Source: Topomyia yanbarensis (taxonomy: Eukaryota > Arthropoda > Insecta > Diptera > Culicidae). Taken from it: 64,000 nucleotides of DNA. The notes beneath the pieces are model-generated. The model was not told the origin of the DNA and did no database searches. It saw nothing but the letters and a program-made list of their open reading frames with translations. A program made the position numbers and the translations under genes. Numbering within the stretch: position 1 is the first letter of the stretch; each line of letters starts with the position of its first letter. Positions 1 to 11,417 of the stretch are shown one piece after another. Location of the stretch: positions 64,997,089 to 65,061,088 of the forward strand of contig NC_080671.1 in the NCBI RefSeq assembly GCF_030247195.1, read 5' to 3'.

Positions 1-302
1 ACGCCATTTTGTAGAGAATTTTCAGATTAGTAATGTTGCATATCTAACTCAGTTTACCCCAAAATGGCGTTTGTCATAAGATAGCACAACAACGACGATA
101 TACAGTAGGATTCCGTTTTTGGTTTTTCAGTTGCCAAAATCGGAACCGTGCCAAAAATGGAATCCTTCTTTTAAAGTTTGAATTTTAAATTTACTATTTC
201 AAAAATGTTTCAAGGATTTTTAATCATGTGTGAAATGAAATAAGATGAAAGAAAAAAATAAGAAAAATCAATTTTAATCATATGTTTATCAAATTCAGTC
301 TT

Positions 303-838
303 CGCACAGTGATCACCTTCCATACAAAGTCGGTCAAAACCTCAAATGGGATCCGAATTTGATGAAAACTTCACATTTTACGTCGCTGAATTCATATTTG
401 GTGTTAATTTTTCATTTCTTTCTCCTCGAAATTTTGGCACCTAGGGTGGTTTGAAAATTCAACGTTTACGAATATAAAGCGCACTATATTTGAAAATTCA
501 TTTTCAAAAAACTTCGTTTAGTGAATTTTCAGCAGAATACACATTTTTTCACTTGTTGATAATGTTAAGAGACATTTATTAATTATATTGCGAACCCTGA
601 GTAATCAAACACTACCGAGCGTTTCCTTCAGACATATCATGAAAAATCACCTTTTTCCTACCTCGGGGCAGAAAGGGGCAAAACAAGACATTTATTTATT
701 TTCGAAAGGTACGCTAATTTTCGACATAGTATTTTGAGAAGATTCTATTCAATCTGTTTACAAACGGAGAAAAGTATTAAATCATGACAAATCCAAAATA
801 AAATTTTATGGTTTTGTACGGCTAGGCGACACTGTGCG
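303..838. mobile_element. Nested short-TIR element (CGCACAGTG ends)
   Basis: CGCACAGTG at 303 is mirrored by CACTGTGCG ending at 838. Just inside the left end lies AAAGTCGGTCAAAACCTC, which is repeated almost exactly near the left end of the element at 10301, so the two belong to one family. No coding capacity was seen. No clear target duplication was found, so the exact borders are uncertain. Confidence 0.45.
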
Positions 839-1891
839 TCGTCTAGCAGAATTCTCACAATCTTCGCGCACTTCCCGAGTACAATGCCCCTCATATGTAA
901 CATATAATTTAATTCGAATCGCTTTTCTTCGGCCTACTGGACGTCAAAATTCAAACAGTTCACTGCATGGTAGTGTTGATTTCGCTCCTGGGGCTGTTAT
1001 CTCTTCTTTCTGAAAATTAATGAACAATTTTATTTAAAAAACACAGCTCTTTTAATAAATAAATAAATTTATTAATTCTCCATACCTAACCAATCGTTGA
1101 TTTTTCAAATTGAATTGATAGATTGAAAATCGGATTGCAATGCTTGAAGGTGCCATTTTTGTTGTCAAAATCACTTGCAACTGTCCAAACAAAAGGGATT
1201 GAAATATCAGAGCTACGGTAAAAATGTGCTCCAATGAAAGTTCCTAAAATATCGAGAACAATGCGTTTGCGAAAAATCAACACATCAAAAGAGAATATAA
1301 GCAACCCGATTTTTCAAGAGCCACCGTATCTCAAATCTATTATAAAAATCGTAACAAATTAACCAATATAGATAGTCTTGTTTATTCAGCAAACTTGCTT
1401 CAATTTATTTGTGTTACATTGTAGGGCATTGCGCAGGTAAACTTCACACAACTAAACAGTCGATACTTTGAACACCCTAACCACAAGAACTACCCTAATT
1501 CCAATCATTTGAAAAAATCGCGAAAAAACTAACAAATTTGCCAAAGACATAAAGCTAAAACAAACTATTCGGGAGCTATCAGTTTTGTATTCCATATGTG
1601 CTGCAAATTTAGTGCCAAGTTTTGTAGTGATGTCGTAATAATCGAAAGAGAAAGTGGCTCGCAATGTTACTAAGGTTCTATTGGAAATTTTCTCCAGACC
1701 TAGTCTTATTATATAGTTAGCGCATTCCTCTGTACTTGACTCTTAAAGTGCACAGGCTCTGGGTCTTACTATAAAAGTTGATTCCGTCTGACACTAGTTA
1801 CACTACTACCAGTTATATTATACACAAATAATATATTTCTATACTTATTGTAATCATTAAATATGACACATATAGTGTAATATATAGTTAA

Positions 1892-2016
1892 CCCTTAAAT
1901 GCAGGACGCTGTATTAAAACAATGTTGCGATAAACATTTCAAAATTATCACAGTAATGTACTAACTATAAGATAATTTTAACAAAATTTGAAAAAAATAA
2001 TTTGTGCCTTTGAGGG
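1892..2016. mobile_element. 125-bp piggyBac-like miniature element (TTAA-flanked)
   Basis: TTAA at 1888-1891 and 2017-2020 flanks ends CCCTTAAATGCA and the inverse of CCCTCAAAGGCA. The TTAA target and CCC ends match piggyBac-type elements. It is too short to code and lies inside the 103-2192 element, so it is a later insertion. Confidence 0.5.
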
Positions 2017-2194
2017 TTAATATGACTCCCATGTTTGGAAATAAAGTCAAATGTGATGTAAATTGATACAAAAAATATCTATTGCACATTTTTAAAAGAT
2101 TTATTATAGACAACAAGAATGTTGCCAAAAACGGAGTGTGCCAAAATAGGAGCATGCCAAAAACGGAACGTGCCAAAAACGGAATCTTACTGTA

Positions 2195-2870
2195 CATACA
2201 TACATACACACAACCATGGTGAAGAATGGCGAAAAAAGCGTAAGCAGTGTTTTAGTGGTTAGGCACAAAAGTGAATCGTGAGTCCCACGCAGTGCCAATA
2301 CACTACAGGCCATGCTCTTGAAGCTTTTTTAATCCTTACTATGAAAAATTCAGTCGTTTTGATATAAATTATATATTCGAAGACAGTGGCGTATCAAGAA
2401 GCGGAGAAGGAAGGGTTTCAATTTTAATTTATTTGAATTTGTATAATATCAAATTAAACAATAAACTGGAACCTATTATGGGGTATTATGGGGTTATACT
2501 GAGCTAAACTCTGTCGTGGTTTGGATCTCATAAATGTAAATAGAAAGTTAATTGATACACTTCATAAACATGTGAGATTGCAATCAGCTATTGAAGTTAT
2601 ACATTATAAAGAGCAATCGTTGTCAAAGACTTAAAATAAATTCCTACATAAGTTTGGAAATGTAAATAAGAACCAGTAACATCGAGGTGACCTTGTAAAA
2701 AAAATGTTGACAATTACTTTTTAACTAATGTGTGCTGCTTAGTAGAATGATTAATTATAATTTAAGCAAATGGTGTTGTGGTTTTTACTAGAGTTGTTAT
2801 AAAGTTGATTTCACTTTTAAGTAGCGTTAAGGGTCAACCACTAATTGGGTTCTTTATACACAATTGCACT
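2195..2870. other. A+T-rich stretch, no gene seen
   Basis: Nothing codes here. One hAT-like end motif, CAGTGGCGTATCAAG, occurs near 2385 with no recognisable partner. Confidence 0.4.
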
Positions 2871-3260
2871 AATTTTAACGTTACCTTCAAAATTTTCTCC
2901 TTTGTCGAGCCCCTGCTACTGGCGGATAGGCGAGGCGGGTTGTCTTCAATACTTTTGGCCGGCCGGCGCTTACAAAAGAATCAAATATTCTCGTCCGCAA
3001 ACGTCTCCGCCAGCTTGTTCATTTTCTCACGCCGGTTCGGTTTTTTTCACACACGGGGTCGGAATTTCACAAAACATTTCCCGGAGCTCTTCGACAGCGT
3101 TCGTTTCGAGGTTAGAATCGATCCACCTTTTTTTTCCTTTCTTTTCTTCGTCGTCGTCGTGTGACCCAAAACAACCCCCGCCTTACAGCACTGTCGCCGC
3201 CGGCGCTTGCTGAATAGCAAAATCAGCACTGGTTTTTCCCGCACCAAGCGGAGGATTAGG
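2871..3260. other. GC-rich block, possible regulatory or exon-bearing DNA
   Basis: This block is clearly richer in G+C than its surroundings, with GGCCGGCCGGCGCTT near 2958, CGCCGCCGGCGCTTG near 3194, a pyrimidine-rich run near 3128-3150 and a short CGT repeat. Reading frames of 66-128 codons overlap on both strands but none has recognisable domains. It has no terminal repeats and does not look like the mobile elements around it. It could be a promoter or first-exon region of an unseen gene; this is inference. Confidence 0.3.
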
Positions 3261-3654
3261 ATCTAACTAAACCCTAACGATTGTACACAAATATGCCCTA
3301 CCGAAACCGAAAGAAAATTTACAGAGAAATGTGATGAGCATTATGTTGCATAAACAAATACACGCTACGGAGAGAGCAAACAAAAACAGGTATATTTCCA
3401 CCCAGTGTAAAATTGTTACCTTGACGGTTTACACACTTTAATTTTTTTAGAGGAAGATGGGGTAAGGAAACCTGACGGACCTTGTTCGAGGTGAAATCTT
3501 CAAGTTTCTTGCAAAATGTATACAATTAGTGTATTTAGATTATATTTGCATAGTTTCGAAGCATACTGTAAGGCTCAACCGCAAGAAGTATAATCATTAA
3601 AACAACGGAAACAGACCGAAATATTGAGTTAAACGGAAGCAATTATATAAAAAA

Positions 3655-3725
3655 GGCAGAATTTGAACCTGTAACCTTTGGGTATCCGACCCAATGCACT
3701 AACCTTTAAGCTATCCCTGTGCTAT
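3655..3725 (-). repeat. tRNA-derived sequence (decayed SINE or tRNA pseudogene)
   Basis: On the minus strand a box-A-like stretch (ATAGCTTAAAGGTTAGTGC) is followed about 30 bases later by a box-B-like GGTTCAAATTC, the internal RNA polymerase III promoter arrangement of tRNAs. The body does not fold as a proper tRNA as far as can be judged by eye, so a SINE head or pseudogene is more likely than a working tRNA. Confidence 0.45.
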
Positions 3726-3735
3726 GATGACGTCG

Positions 3736-5498
3736 CAGGAAGCCCACACACCATTTTGAATCACATCTTCAAATGGGTAGCGTTACGACAAAAATCGGGC
3801 TAATTTTATTTCTTTGAAGCGGACCGAGTGAATGAATCAAATCTCTCCCATATGCAGCAAGCGGGAGTAAAACCAGCCGCTAGGATGCGGATGCAAGTTT
3901 CAAGGTGATCCCCAAAGCTGAAAACACTCTGACTGAGAAGCTTTCCGCATTTGAGAATAGTCGGCTTCACGACTACTAGTGTTTCGTTCATCGCATTACA
4001 TGCTTCTCAACTAGCTAACCCACACGAAGTACCATTTACAAAACAAACGTACCGTTGCGATGTTCAAATATAGCGTACAGTGCAATATTTAAATATGTCT
4101 GTCTGCTGCTGTTGTTTACGTTACATGAGAAAATGTAGGAGATGACTTCATTCATAGAAGTGTAGCAGTCCGAGTACCAAAATCTGTTGTCCCAGAGATG
4201 GGAAGCGAAATCTTCTGTTTGGAAATATATGGTATTTTGACTATGGTTCGCATTATGAACAATTTTCAATGCCACGTTATCAAAAGTCTATAGTTTAATC
4301 TATTTCGTGGGTTTTTTCTTAAAAGTTTTACTAAGCGATATATGCAAAAACATAAACAAATTGATGATAAAATGATCAAATTATAAGCGTTTAAGGGCTT
4401 ATAATTTTAGTTACCAGACGAAGCGCGCTTGGAGGCGCTGTAACTTTCGATCTATTGTTCGGATCTCTATAAAAATTTGGCAAAATGTTTTCATGGAGTT
4501 GTACTTTCAGATAAAGTAATTAAATTTTTTTAATGTTTTGAAAAATAGAAAGGTATGTAACCTTTTAAAACCTAAATACTTTTCATTACACATCATTTCT
4601 ATTGAATCTGCAAAATACTACCCCATATCGAAAACAAAAATGCAGTCCTACGTTAAAAATCCTAAAAACACAAGTTTTTCTTCATTTGGATAACATTGAA
4701 CATTCAGCGATTGACACGAAATAAAGTCTTTTACTCTTTTCGACACCGCTGCGAAATTCATAACTGCAACACAACTGCGTAATGAAAAAACCACAGCCAC
4801 TTTTTTCAAAAGCACCATTCCGCTCGGTCAATTGTTTTTCCACCAACTATTTGGCATAATTTGAATCGCGATAATCTAATAAGTCGACTAATTTTCTTCT
4901 TTTAGAGTTTAATAAATGCTTTATATAGATAAAGTGGCGGCAAAGCTGTGCATAATTTTTCCAATTCTCACACATGCTCAAAGAAAGTAACTTGAGCCTT
5001 AATCTTCCTGGTTGAAGGTTTAACCATTAAACATGGGAGATTACCACTTCCACCCACAGAACAAAAAATTACGATGTTTCACAGTTCTAAAAATCCAATT
5101 TTTCCTTCCTTCGAATTCTAGTTATGTTTGCTCGGTCAATTTAGGTGGAAAACGATAGCACCCGTTGAACAATGTTTTGAATACAAATGACTTTCGTTAA
5201 TCGCTTATCCACGCCGCTTTTTTCATTTAAAAAAACTCGACTTTATTCTAAACTTTGCGCTTTCTTCGAACTTGCCAATGGACCGCAAGACTGTAGTGGA
5301 TTTTTTTTTTATTCAACGCTGCCTTTCACGTGAGAACGACGCCTCGCGTATTATGCCTAATTAATATACATATTAGGTATAAACTTGGTAGATTTCGCTG
5401 GCCTAGAATTATTCGACCCGGGTGCCTTTAACTAATGAAGCTAACTTGTTGAAAAAGGAAACAAGGCAAAACTTTTTACAAAATTTCCTATAATTTAC
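3736..5498. other. Unassigned A+T-rich DNA
   Basis: No gene, TIR pair or tandem array was recognised. The text has the texture of intron or old repeat sequence. Confidence 0.4.
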
Positions 5499-5608
5499 CT
5501 CTCCCATGTCGTTCTCCACCAGCCATTCATCGTCGGACGTGTTAGAACGAGGCTCGGCCCCAGTTCGCTTCTTGCCACAATGTCTGACGCCAAGGCTCAA
5601 TTCACAAA
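5499..5608 (-). CDS. Candidate internal exon of a host gene
   Basis: On the minus strand a 110-bp segment lies between an acceptor-like TTTCTACCAG and a donor-like GAGAG|GTAAAT. Its open frame reads CELSLGVRHCGKK followed by a charged, hydrophilic stretch ending DDEWLVENDMGE, exactly at the donor. The composition (GC-rich codons, acidic end, no low complexity) is unlike the surrounding A+T-rich DNA and unlike the mobile-element remnants here. The reading frame would run on into the intron for 29 more codons if unspliced. I do not recognise the protein family. The acceptor's pyrimidine tract is short and no partner exon was identified in the window, so this is a candidate only. Confidence 0.4.
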
Positions 5609-7587
5609 CTGGTAGAAAGTGCCACCACCAGCAGTAATTAAAATTCTTAATTTACGAACGGCGATGGCTCGAATGGGAGGAAGTTTGTTTATTTTTCGTT
5701 TATCGGAAGGAAATATTTTAAATTATTTCCACTTGAATAGTGGCACCCGTGAGGACGAGGGGCGAAAGTTTAGTAAGAAAATGAGCGGAGATTTAGAAGA
5801 AAAGTTTTATACAATAAATTTCTGATTGTGTTCCGTCAGAAGCAGTGTTCTTCGATCGAAATCTCGGATAATCTTGGATGTTGTATAGAGTGCGCAATAA
5901 TTGGATAGTGGTTTAATTCTACTTTCCACTTAAATGATTGTGATTTTGGAGTCCACCTCGGAGATATTATAATGAATAGTTTAGAAGTCCTCCTTTTTGG
6001 CGAATCATTATTGTGAGTCGTTGATGTTTTTCATCAGCAAACTTGACCGATCAGACGTTTTTGTTATTTCAATATCTAGATTCATGTCGCCCACATAATT
6101 ATAAGACTTAATCTCTTTATGCGTAATAAAACAGCAGTTGCCAATAAATTCCAAGTTACTCGTTCCAAATGCGGCTATGTAGAACTAATATAATCAATAG
6201 AAAAAAAATCATAAGCGATTAGACCCATTGCCTAACGAATTCCGCAATCAACATGAGAGCCTAAACTCCTTGCGGACGAAACCCGTTGGACACTTTGAGC
6301 CCAGCTGTGCCAAAGCACAAGCTACTAATTGAATTCACTTCATTTCCATCAGCTTCGACGAATTCCGAAATCGGAACAACCACCGAATCAATTTGTGTAA
6401 CTAATACGAGAACGATTCGGAACTGAAACTTTGTGACAATTTGTATCCACCGATAAAACCACCGTTGGTGAATATGTAAGTAAGTCGTGCGGTTGAATGA
6501 ATGGTAAAACCTGGAACGGTCTTCCGGTATTCTCGCTGAAATGGGTAAAAGTTGCTCTTTGCTTTTATGGTCCCTCCAGAGGGCTATCAAGTTGAAATCA
6601 GAGCATAGTGCCGGTAGCCGAGTAGTTAAATTTTGCCTGCTAGCTTTTTTGTTGGCTTGCAACAATGTGATATTTGAGTTTAATTCAATGCTTCTTGTAT
6701 TGTCGCTTGGAGCCAGTATATCCAATAAAATTCTTAAGAGTCTCACTTGATTGTTGGAAATCCAAATCTAGTGTTTTAAGAGATAACATTGTGTTTCAGT
6801 TAGTAAATCAGCAACACAACAGTAATTGTGCCTGTGTTCTAAACACTCGAGTGCGGAAAATTCATTATCGTAACAATTTCAGCTTGATTAGAAACAATTC
6901 CAGCTAAGCTCAACGTTTCAGGCATGTATCCTTTCAGAATAAGTTTTCTATCGATAAGCCACCCGATATGATTGAATTTCACCGGAATTGGAATTTGACA
7001 CGCAGAGCACACACTCGCAAACACTGGCACACATTATCGGATTTTCTCGAGACTACAGCCGGCGCCGCTGGGAAGCTCAGTGAAGCAGCACCGTACACGC
7101 CGAGTAAATACCCCATTTGTCACATAATCTTCGATCCGTAATCCTTTTGTGTCTACAGCCGACTTACGGGTGCTGAGGTGTGCCATAAGAAAATCTGTCA
7201 CCTGCAACGAAGCACAGCACAAGCACGAACGGAAACTAATTTATATTAAATGAAATCAAACAGTTCCTCGATGATGGTGCCGAAATTTCTGCCTGCCGAG
7301 TCGATCATAAAACATCCTCCCCTTTTGTGTGCTCCTCCCACGAGATAAACCCCATGTATGAGAGTATATACATATACTCAATATGGGTTCAATTTCGTTA
7401 TGGGTTGAGTTGATTTCAGTCGAATGCAGGAGTCCTGTTCCTAACCAATGTTGTACAAAACCGTGATCAGTAATGGCGTGGCAAGAAATTTGACCCTAAT
7501 AATTAATGTCTAGAGAATGTTAATTTGATGTACCATGAATGCACTTAACTTTGCACAGCTCCTGACCTAGTTGGTTGTAGGTCTCGT
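5609..7587. other. Unassigned region with one long unrecognised ORF
   Basis: A 161-codon open frame on the minus strand (6261-6746) is the only long ORF. It has no recognisable domain, and one ORF of this length is about what chance allows in 64 kb read in six frames. No terminal repeats or arrays were seen. Confidence 0.3.
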
Positions 7588-7974
7588 CAAATGCAACACA
7601 AGACAATGTTTGAAAAATTTTGCATGCCCTCAAAATCTTGATTTATGGCAAGAAATTAGAAATTTAAATTTTTTAGGTGTTCTAGAATTATGAATTATTA
7701 CCTATGAAAATTACTCAACATTCTTCTATAGAAGCATCTTTGTTTGATTAGAATTCTAGTGAGAGTATTCAATTTCGCATCCAACGACCTAGTTATCATT
7801 AAAATCGGTTAAAAAATGGCCGAGTTATTTTTTTTTTCCAAATTAGAAACTTGCTGACATGAACTCTTAAGGGGTTAGTGAGGCATTTCCTCGCACTATA
7901 AGATGATATAATCCTATTTTCCGTTATTTTTTCCAATTTCAAGCTTAAAATTTACACACATACATTTGAATGTA

Positions 7975-8791
7975 GGGGAAGATGGGGTAAAACGCACCCC
8001 CTAAGGAAATATTACCATAACTCAGCTGTAGAACATCAATTCGGAGAATTTAATTAATGATATCGTTTAGCCAACATTTTCCTCTGTAATCGCAATCATA
8101 ACGCTTTGCAAAATATTCAAAAACGCGAAAATAATTCAATTCTTCAAAATCATTAAAAATTACCTTTTGAAAAATCAGCGGGGCAAAACGCACCTTTGCG
8201 GGGGTAAAATGCACCACAACAACGGGGCATAATGCACTACAACAACGGGGCAGAATGCACCGCAACAACGGGGCATAATGCTCGGCGAACAAGCATGTAG
8301 TTTTGTTTTCTGACGAGATTTCACAAAAGTGTGCCATAAAATAGCCTTCGGTTATGCAATTAGAACGATTTTTCTTTTTTCGATTAAAAAACCAGCAAAA
8401 TCAAAGAAGAGGGCATTTTGCCCCCGATGGAGCAGCGATATAAATTTAGCAAAAAGTGAACTATTTAGTAGATTTTTTATATATAGTGCCACAGAATAAT
8501 GAGCTACGGTATAAATAGAACTGGAATGCACTGATATATTAGTAAAACAGCATTTATAAGAGCTGAAAATCCTTATTGCACGAGTCACAATAAACACATG
8601 AGAAGAGCACGTTATTGTTTATTGTTTATTCCTCGAGCTGCTATTGATGTACGGTTATCAAACTTTGACAGAGTATTTTTTCTATGGTGGACTTCCGACT
8701 GGTGTTACCCTTTTCTAGAAATTTTCAGCTGTTTTCAAAATAAGCAAGGGGTGCATTTTGCCCCGGGGGTGCGTTTTACCCCATCTTCCCC
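7975..8791. mobile_element. 817-bp MITE-like element, TA target duplication
   Basis: The ends are near-perfect inverted repeats: GGGGAAGATGGGGTAAAACG at the left and its exact inverse at the right, extending to 25-26 bp. TA flanks both sides (7973-7974, 8792-8793). No transposase frame is present. Variants of the terminal motif (GGGGYAWAAYGCAC) recur inside, including a four-copy tandem array at 8201-8292. It is inserted in the loop of an older fold-back. Confidence 0.8.
8201..8292. repeat. Tandem array, four 23-bp units
   Basis: Four consecutive 23-bp units start at 8201, 8224, 8247 and 8270. Each begins GGGG, then (T/C)A(A/T/G)AATGC, and ends near ACAAC. The unit is a derivative of the element's own terminal inverted repeat. 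Confidence 0.8.
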
Positions 8792-9439
8792 TATACTTAA
8801 TCGAGCAAAAAAAATCCATTTTATTTAAATTTTATATGAGACTGTCCCCTTAAAAGTTAACGGGAGTAAGTTTTCAATTTGGAAAAAAATAACTGCCATT
8901 TTTCAACCGATTTTGATCATAAGTAGGTCGTTAGATGCGGATTTACATGTTCTCTCTAAATTTCTATTTAAACAAAGACGCTTCATTTTAAAAATGTAGC
9001 GCGATTTTTATATTTTTAATTAAAAAATCGCAAAATAATGGGTATATTGTTGTCCAAAAACCACATAGTACTTTTAACAAAAGTACATAACATAGCATAC
9101 TTTATAATCTGTTGTAAAATAACCGCGCTGAAAATTTTTTCGTGTTGAAAATCCTGATTTTTTTTGCTATAAATCAAGATTATGAAGGTATATTTAATTG
9201 ATCAAACGTGGTTTCGTGTTGTATTTGACAAGATTTACAACCTCAAACGCTTTAAAATTTTAAAAATACATTCATTTTTTTATTTTGTGGCACCGTGAAT
9301 CATTAAAATTATTCATTCCACAATAATTTTTTTAAATGTCAACTGTAGCATAAGTTTCGTATACCTATCACTAGTAGAGCAGAAATCGGGTCAAATAGTT
9401 ATGGGGGTTATATGGAATTATCTTTGCTAAGTTATTGTA

Positions 9440-9990
9440 GAGATCGTTCGTGTTTCGGGAATAAGATACATGGTAGAGAACATCGTTGATCAATGTCATT
9501 TCGACTGTTACAGTTGATCAGCTCTACTAGTTATGGCTTCGCTTATTTTTTCGCTTGTTGTTCTGCGAGCACAGACTGTCTTTCATCCCCAGTACAGTAA
9601 AGTTCAATGAACAAAAAATGTCGAGTGTCATGCTGAAGCCTTTAAACAATTCATGGTTCCATTGGAAACATTACGTGTTCGTGTGAAGGAAAGTGCGCAT
9701 CATAAATGAAAGCGCGTCAGATATTTCGCTTGAGTTAACAATATAATAATTTAAAATGTTGTTGAAGTAGATCATCGAAAAAAACATATTAGAAAAAAAT
9801 ATTTGCCCGGGAGCGCAAATGGGGTCGTCCCACAGCTAAGAAACTACGTGATCCGGAATGCACAACTTCCATTCCACACTCTGGCGACGACGAGGATACC
9901 GAAGAAGTCATTCACAAGTACAAAACCAGACGCAGCTGCTGAAAAAAACAAGTTTTTCAAAATTTTCTTCTGCAGTTCCGTGATTTTTGA
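9440..9990 (+). repeat. Dispersed repeat copy 1 (partner at 58850-59290, inverse)
   Basis: Blocks including the CATGGTAGAG-AACATCGTTGATC region, the AAAAAATGTCGAGTG region and the final 110 bp are found again in inverse orientation at 58850-59290. The family is not recognised. It holds a short conserved coding tail at 9793-9942. Confidence 0.55.
9793..9942 (+). pseudogene. C-terminal coding tail of an unknown repeat-borne protein, copy 1
   Basis: An open frame with no start codon reads FARERKWGRPTAKKLRDPE, then a segment matching copy 2 (58864-59004, minus): IPHSGDDEDTE, then a lysine/arginine-rich end KYKTRRSC and stop. The two copies agree at the protein level (E/K, H/R and T/I exchanges) while flanking DNA has drifted more, which suggests that this frame was once a real C-terminus. 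No domain is recognised; a transposon-encoded or retrocopied host protein are both possible. Confidence 0.45.
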
Positions 9991-10300
9991 CTTCATTTCC
10001 CACTTTTCTTACCTCATTTTCACCTGAATGACATTTATTATTTGTGTTATAAATTTATTATCCATTAATAAATTGTGTTATTAATTTTTAGATAATCTGC
10101 AGTATTCATACGCTTCAAATAAACATTGGGCCTTAACTTAGCTTAGCTTAGGTAGACTGTCTATAAGTGAACTTGGTGATTGACCGAATGAGTGAAATTG
10201 CACAATGAACCAAAAAATGATGCTTGGTAGGAGCAAATTATTCTCACTGCGCATGTTTCACTGACTCAATATTTTAATAAAATGGTCCATTATAAGGCGA

Positions 10301-11367
10301 CGCACAGTAGCGGGTCTTCAAACAAAAGTCGGACAAAACCTCAAATGTTACCTAATTTGGATGAAAATAACAATTTAGGCAAATTTTAAGGTTTTTTTTT
10401 TTTTTTTTATTTTTTTTATTTCAATTATAGAGGTTTTAACCTTAAGGTCATTCGCCTCTTCGGGATAGAAAAATCTCTTAGGAAAAATTTCTAACCCTAT
10501 GTACGGGGTCGGGACTCGAACCCAGGTGCGCTGCGTACAAGGCAATCGATTTACCAATACGCTACGCCCACTCCCCAAATTTTAAGGTGCTGAGCTCCTT
10601 TTTGATGTCAAAAGTCGTAAAATATTAAATGCATTTTTCCATACAGTGTCATTGAACCTTTCTTATAACTATGATCCCGTTTTCATGATAGATTTTCCGT
10701 TACTGTTCACCAATGTCAGCAATATCATAAAAAAAATGAAGAACATTACTTTAAATCCATTGTATAACGTGTTGGTTTACTGTAGATTGTCTAACTATTT
10801 TACACAAAACACCATGCGCCTCCATATCAGCAACAAAGCTTTAAAATCTCTTTAAACCTTTTTGTGCACCTAGGCGCAGAACGAGACCATGATATTCGAA
10901 ATGTAGAGGTTATTTCTCATAGAATGTATACTATGTGACCGTTCCGAAATGATTCCGAAATTTGTACAGAATACATTAGTGGAAAAGTATTTTTGATCTG
11001 ACGACATCAAACATATTTAAACTAAAAAGTCATAGTTCCAAGCAAATTTACCAAATCTATTTAATTCACTAACCAAGGTCTTCCGTTCCTCTGCACAATG
11101 AAACTAGTTGTGCTAAAATCTGACCAAAATCAAAAGAGCAATATTCATTTGAAGTGAAGAGAGCAATGGTGGTCTCGGAAATGAAAATCATTAAAAAGTT
11201 CGGACTTTGCTACGTTTAAACTCATGTTTAAAATCATGTTATGATCCAATGATCATAAAATTTTGAATATACCTCATTCAATACATGAAAAATTTAGGAG
11301 AAATATAAAATATCAATATTTCAAAAATAAATTTTCGAGGTTTTGGCCAACCTACAGCCACTGTGCG
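10301..11367. mobile_element. Short-TIR element, GCACAGTRGC ends
   Basis: GCACAGTAGC at the left and the inverse of GCACAGTGGC at the right define the ends. The subterminal CAAAACCTC lies inside both ends (inverted at the right). The left interior matches the start of the element at 303. No transposase frame was found. A SINE has inserted near its left end. No convincing target duplication was found. Confidence 0.5.
10393..10575 (-). mobile_element. tRNA-derived SINE with 13-bp target duplications
   Basis: Read on the minus strand, the body starts GGGGAGTGGGCGTAGCG (box-A-like), has a clear box B (GGGTTCGAGTCCC), a roughly 100-bp tRNA-unrelated part, and a long A-rich tail. Both sides are flanked by CAAATTTTAAGGT (10380-10392 and 10576-10588), a perfect 13-bp target duplication. 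It is therefore a clean LINE-mobilised insertion. The architecture resembles mosquito SINEs of the Feilai type, but I cannot assign the family by eye. Confidence 0.85.
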
Positions 11368-11417
11368 ACGTACTGGGGAAAGAAAAGAATACTAGTTCGC
11401 ACTCGCTGTTGATGAAA

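Larger units (their letters stand above)
103..2192. mobile_element. Large non-autonomous TIR element, TA target duplication
   Basis: The left end begins CAGTAGGATTCCGTTTTTGG and the right end is its inverse with one change (AATCTTACTG). Both ends are flanked by TA (101-102, 2193-2194). CAGT ends plus TA duplication are typical of Tc1/mariner-type elements. The right end carries four imperfect 18-19 bp repeats of TGCCAAAAACGGA, and the left end has related copies in inverse orientation, which could be transposase-binding sites. No transposase-like reading frame exists inside, and two smaller elements sit within it. The ends are clear; the family assignment is inferred. Confidence 0.7.
7588..9245. 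repeat. Old imperfect fold-back (arms about 300-400 bp)
   Basis: The left arm (about 7588-7890) is mirrored, with many changes, by the right arm (about 8840-9245). Matching blocks include CAAATGCAACAC with GTGTTGTATTTG, AATCTTGATTTAT with ATAAATCAAGAT, and AAAATCGGTTAAAAAATGGC with its inverse near 8908-8927. The inner ends carry CTTAAGGGG and CCCCTTAA. The TA-flanked element at 7975-8791 sits in the loop. No coding capacity was found. The divergence between arms suggests an old insertion. Confidence 0.6.

Noticed and set aside
3662..3722. Functional tRNA gene
   Set aside because: Box A and B resemble a tRNA but the stems do not pair properly by eye; called a tRNA-derived repeat.
6261..6746. 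161-codon minus-strand frame
   Set aside because: About one frame of this length is expected by chance in the window, and no domain or splice context supports it.
8201..8292. Possible CRISPR-like array
   Set aside because: The 23-bp units are directly adjacent with no unique spacers and are variants of the element's own terminal repeat; the genome is eukaryotic.
7871..8849. TTAA-flanked piggyBac-like element around the 7975 MITE
   Set aside because: The TTAAGGGG ends lie inside longer mirrored arms (7588-9245), so they are better explained as part of the fold-back.
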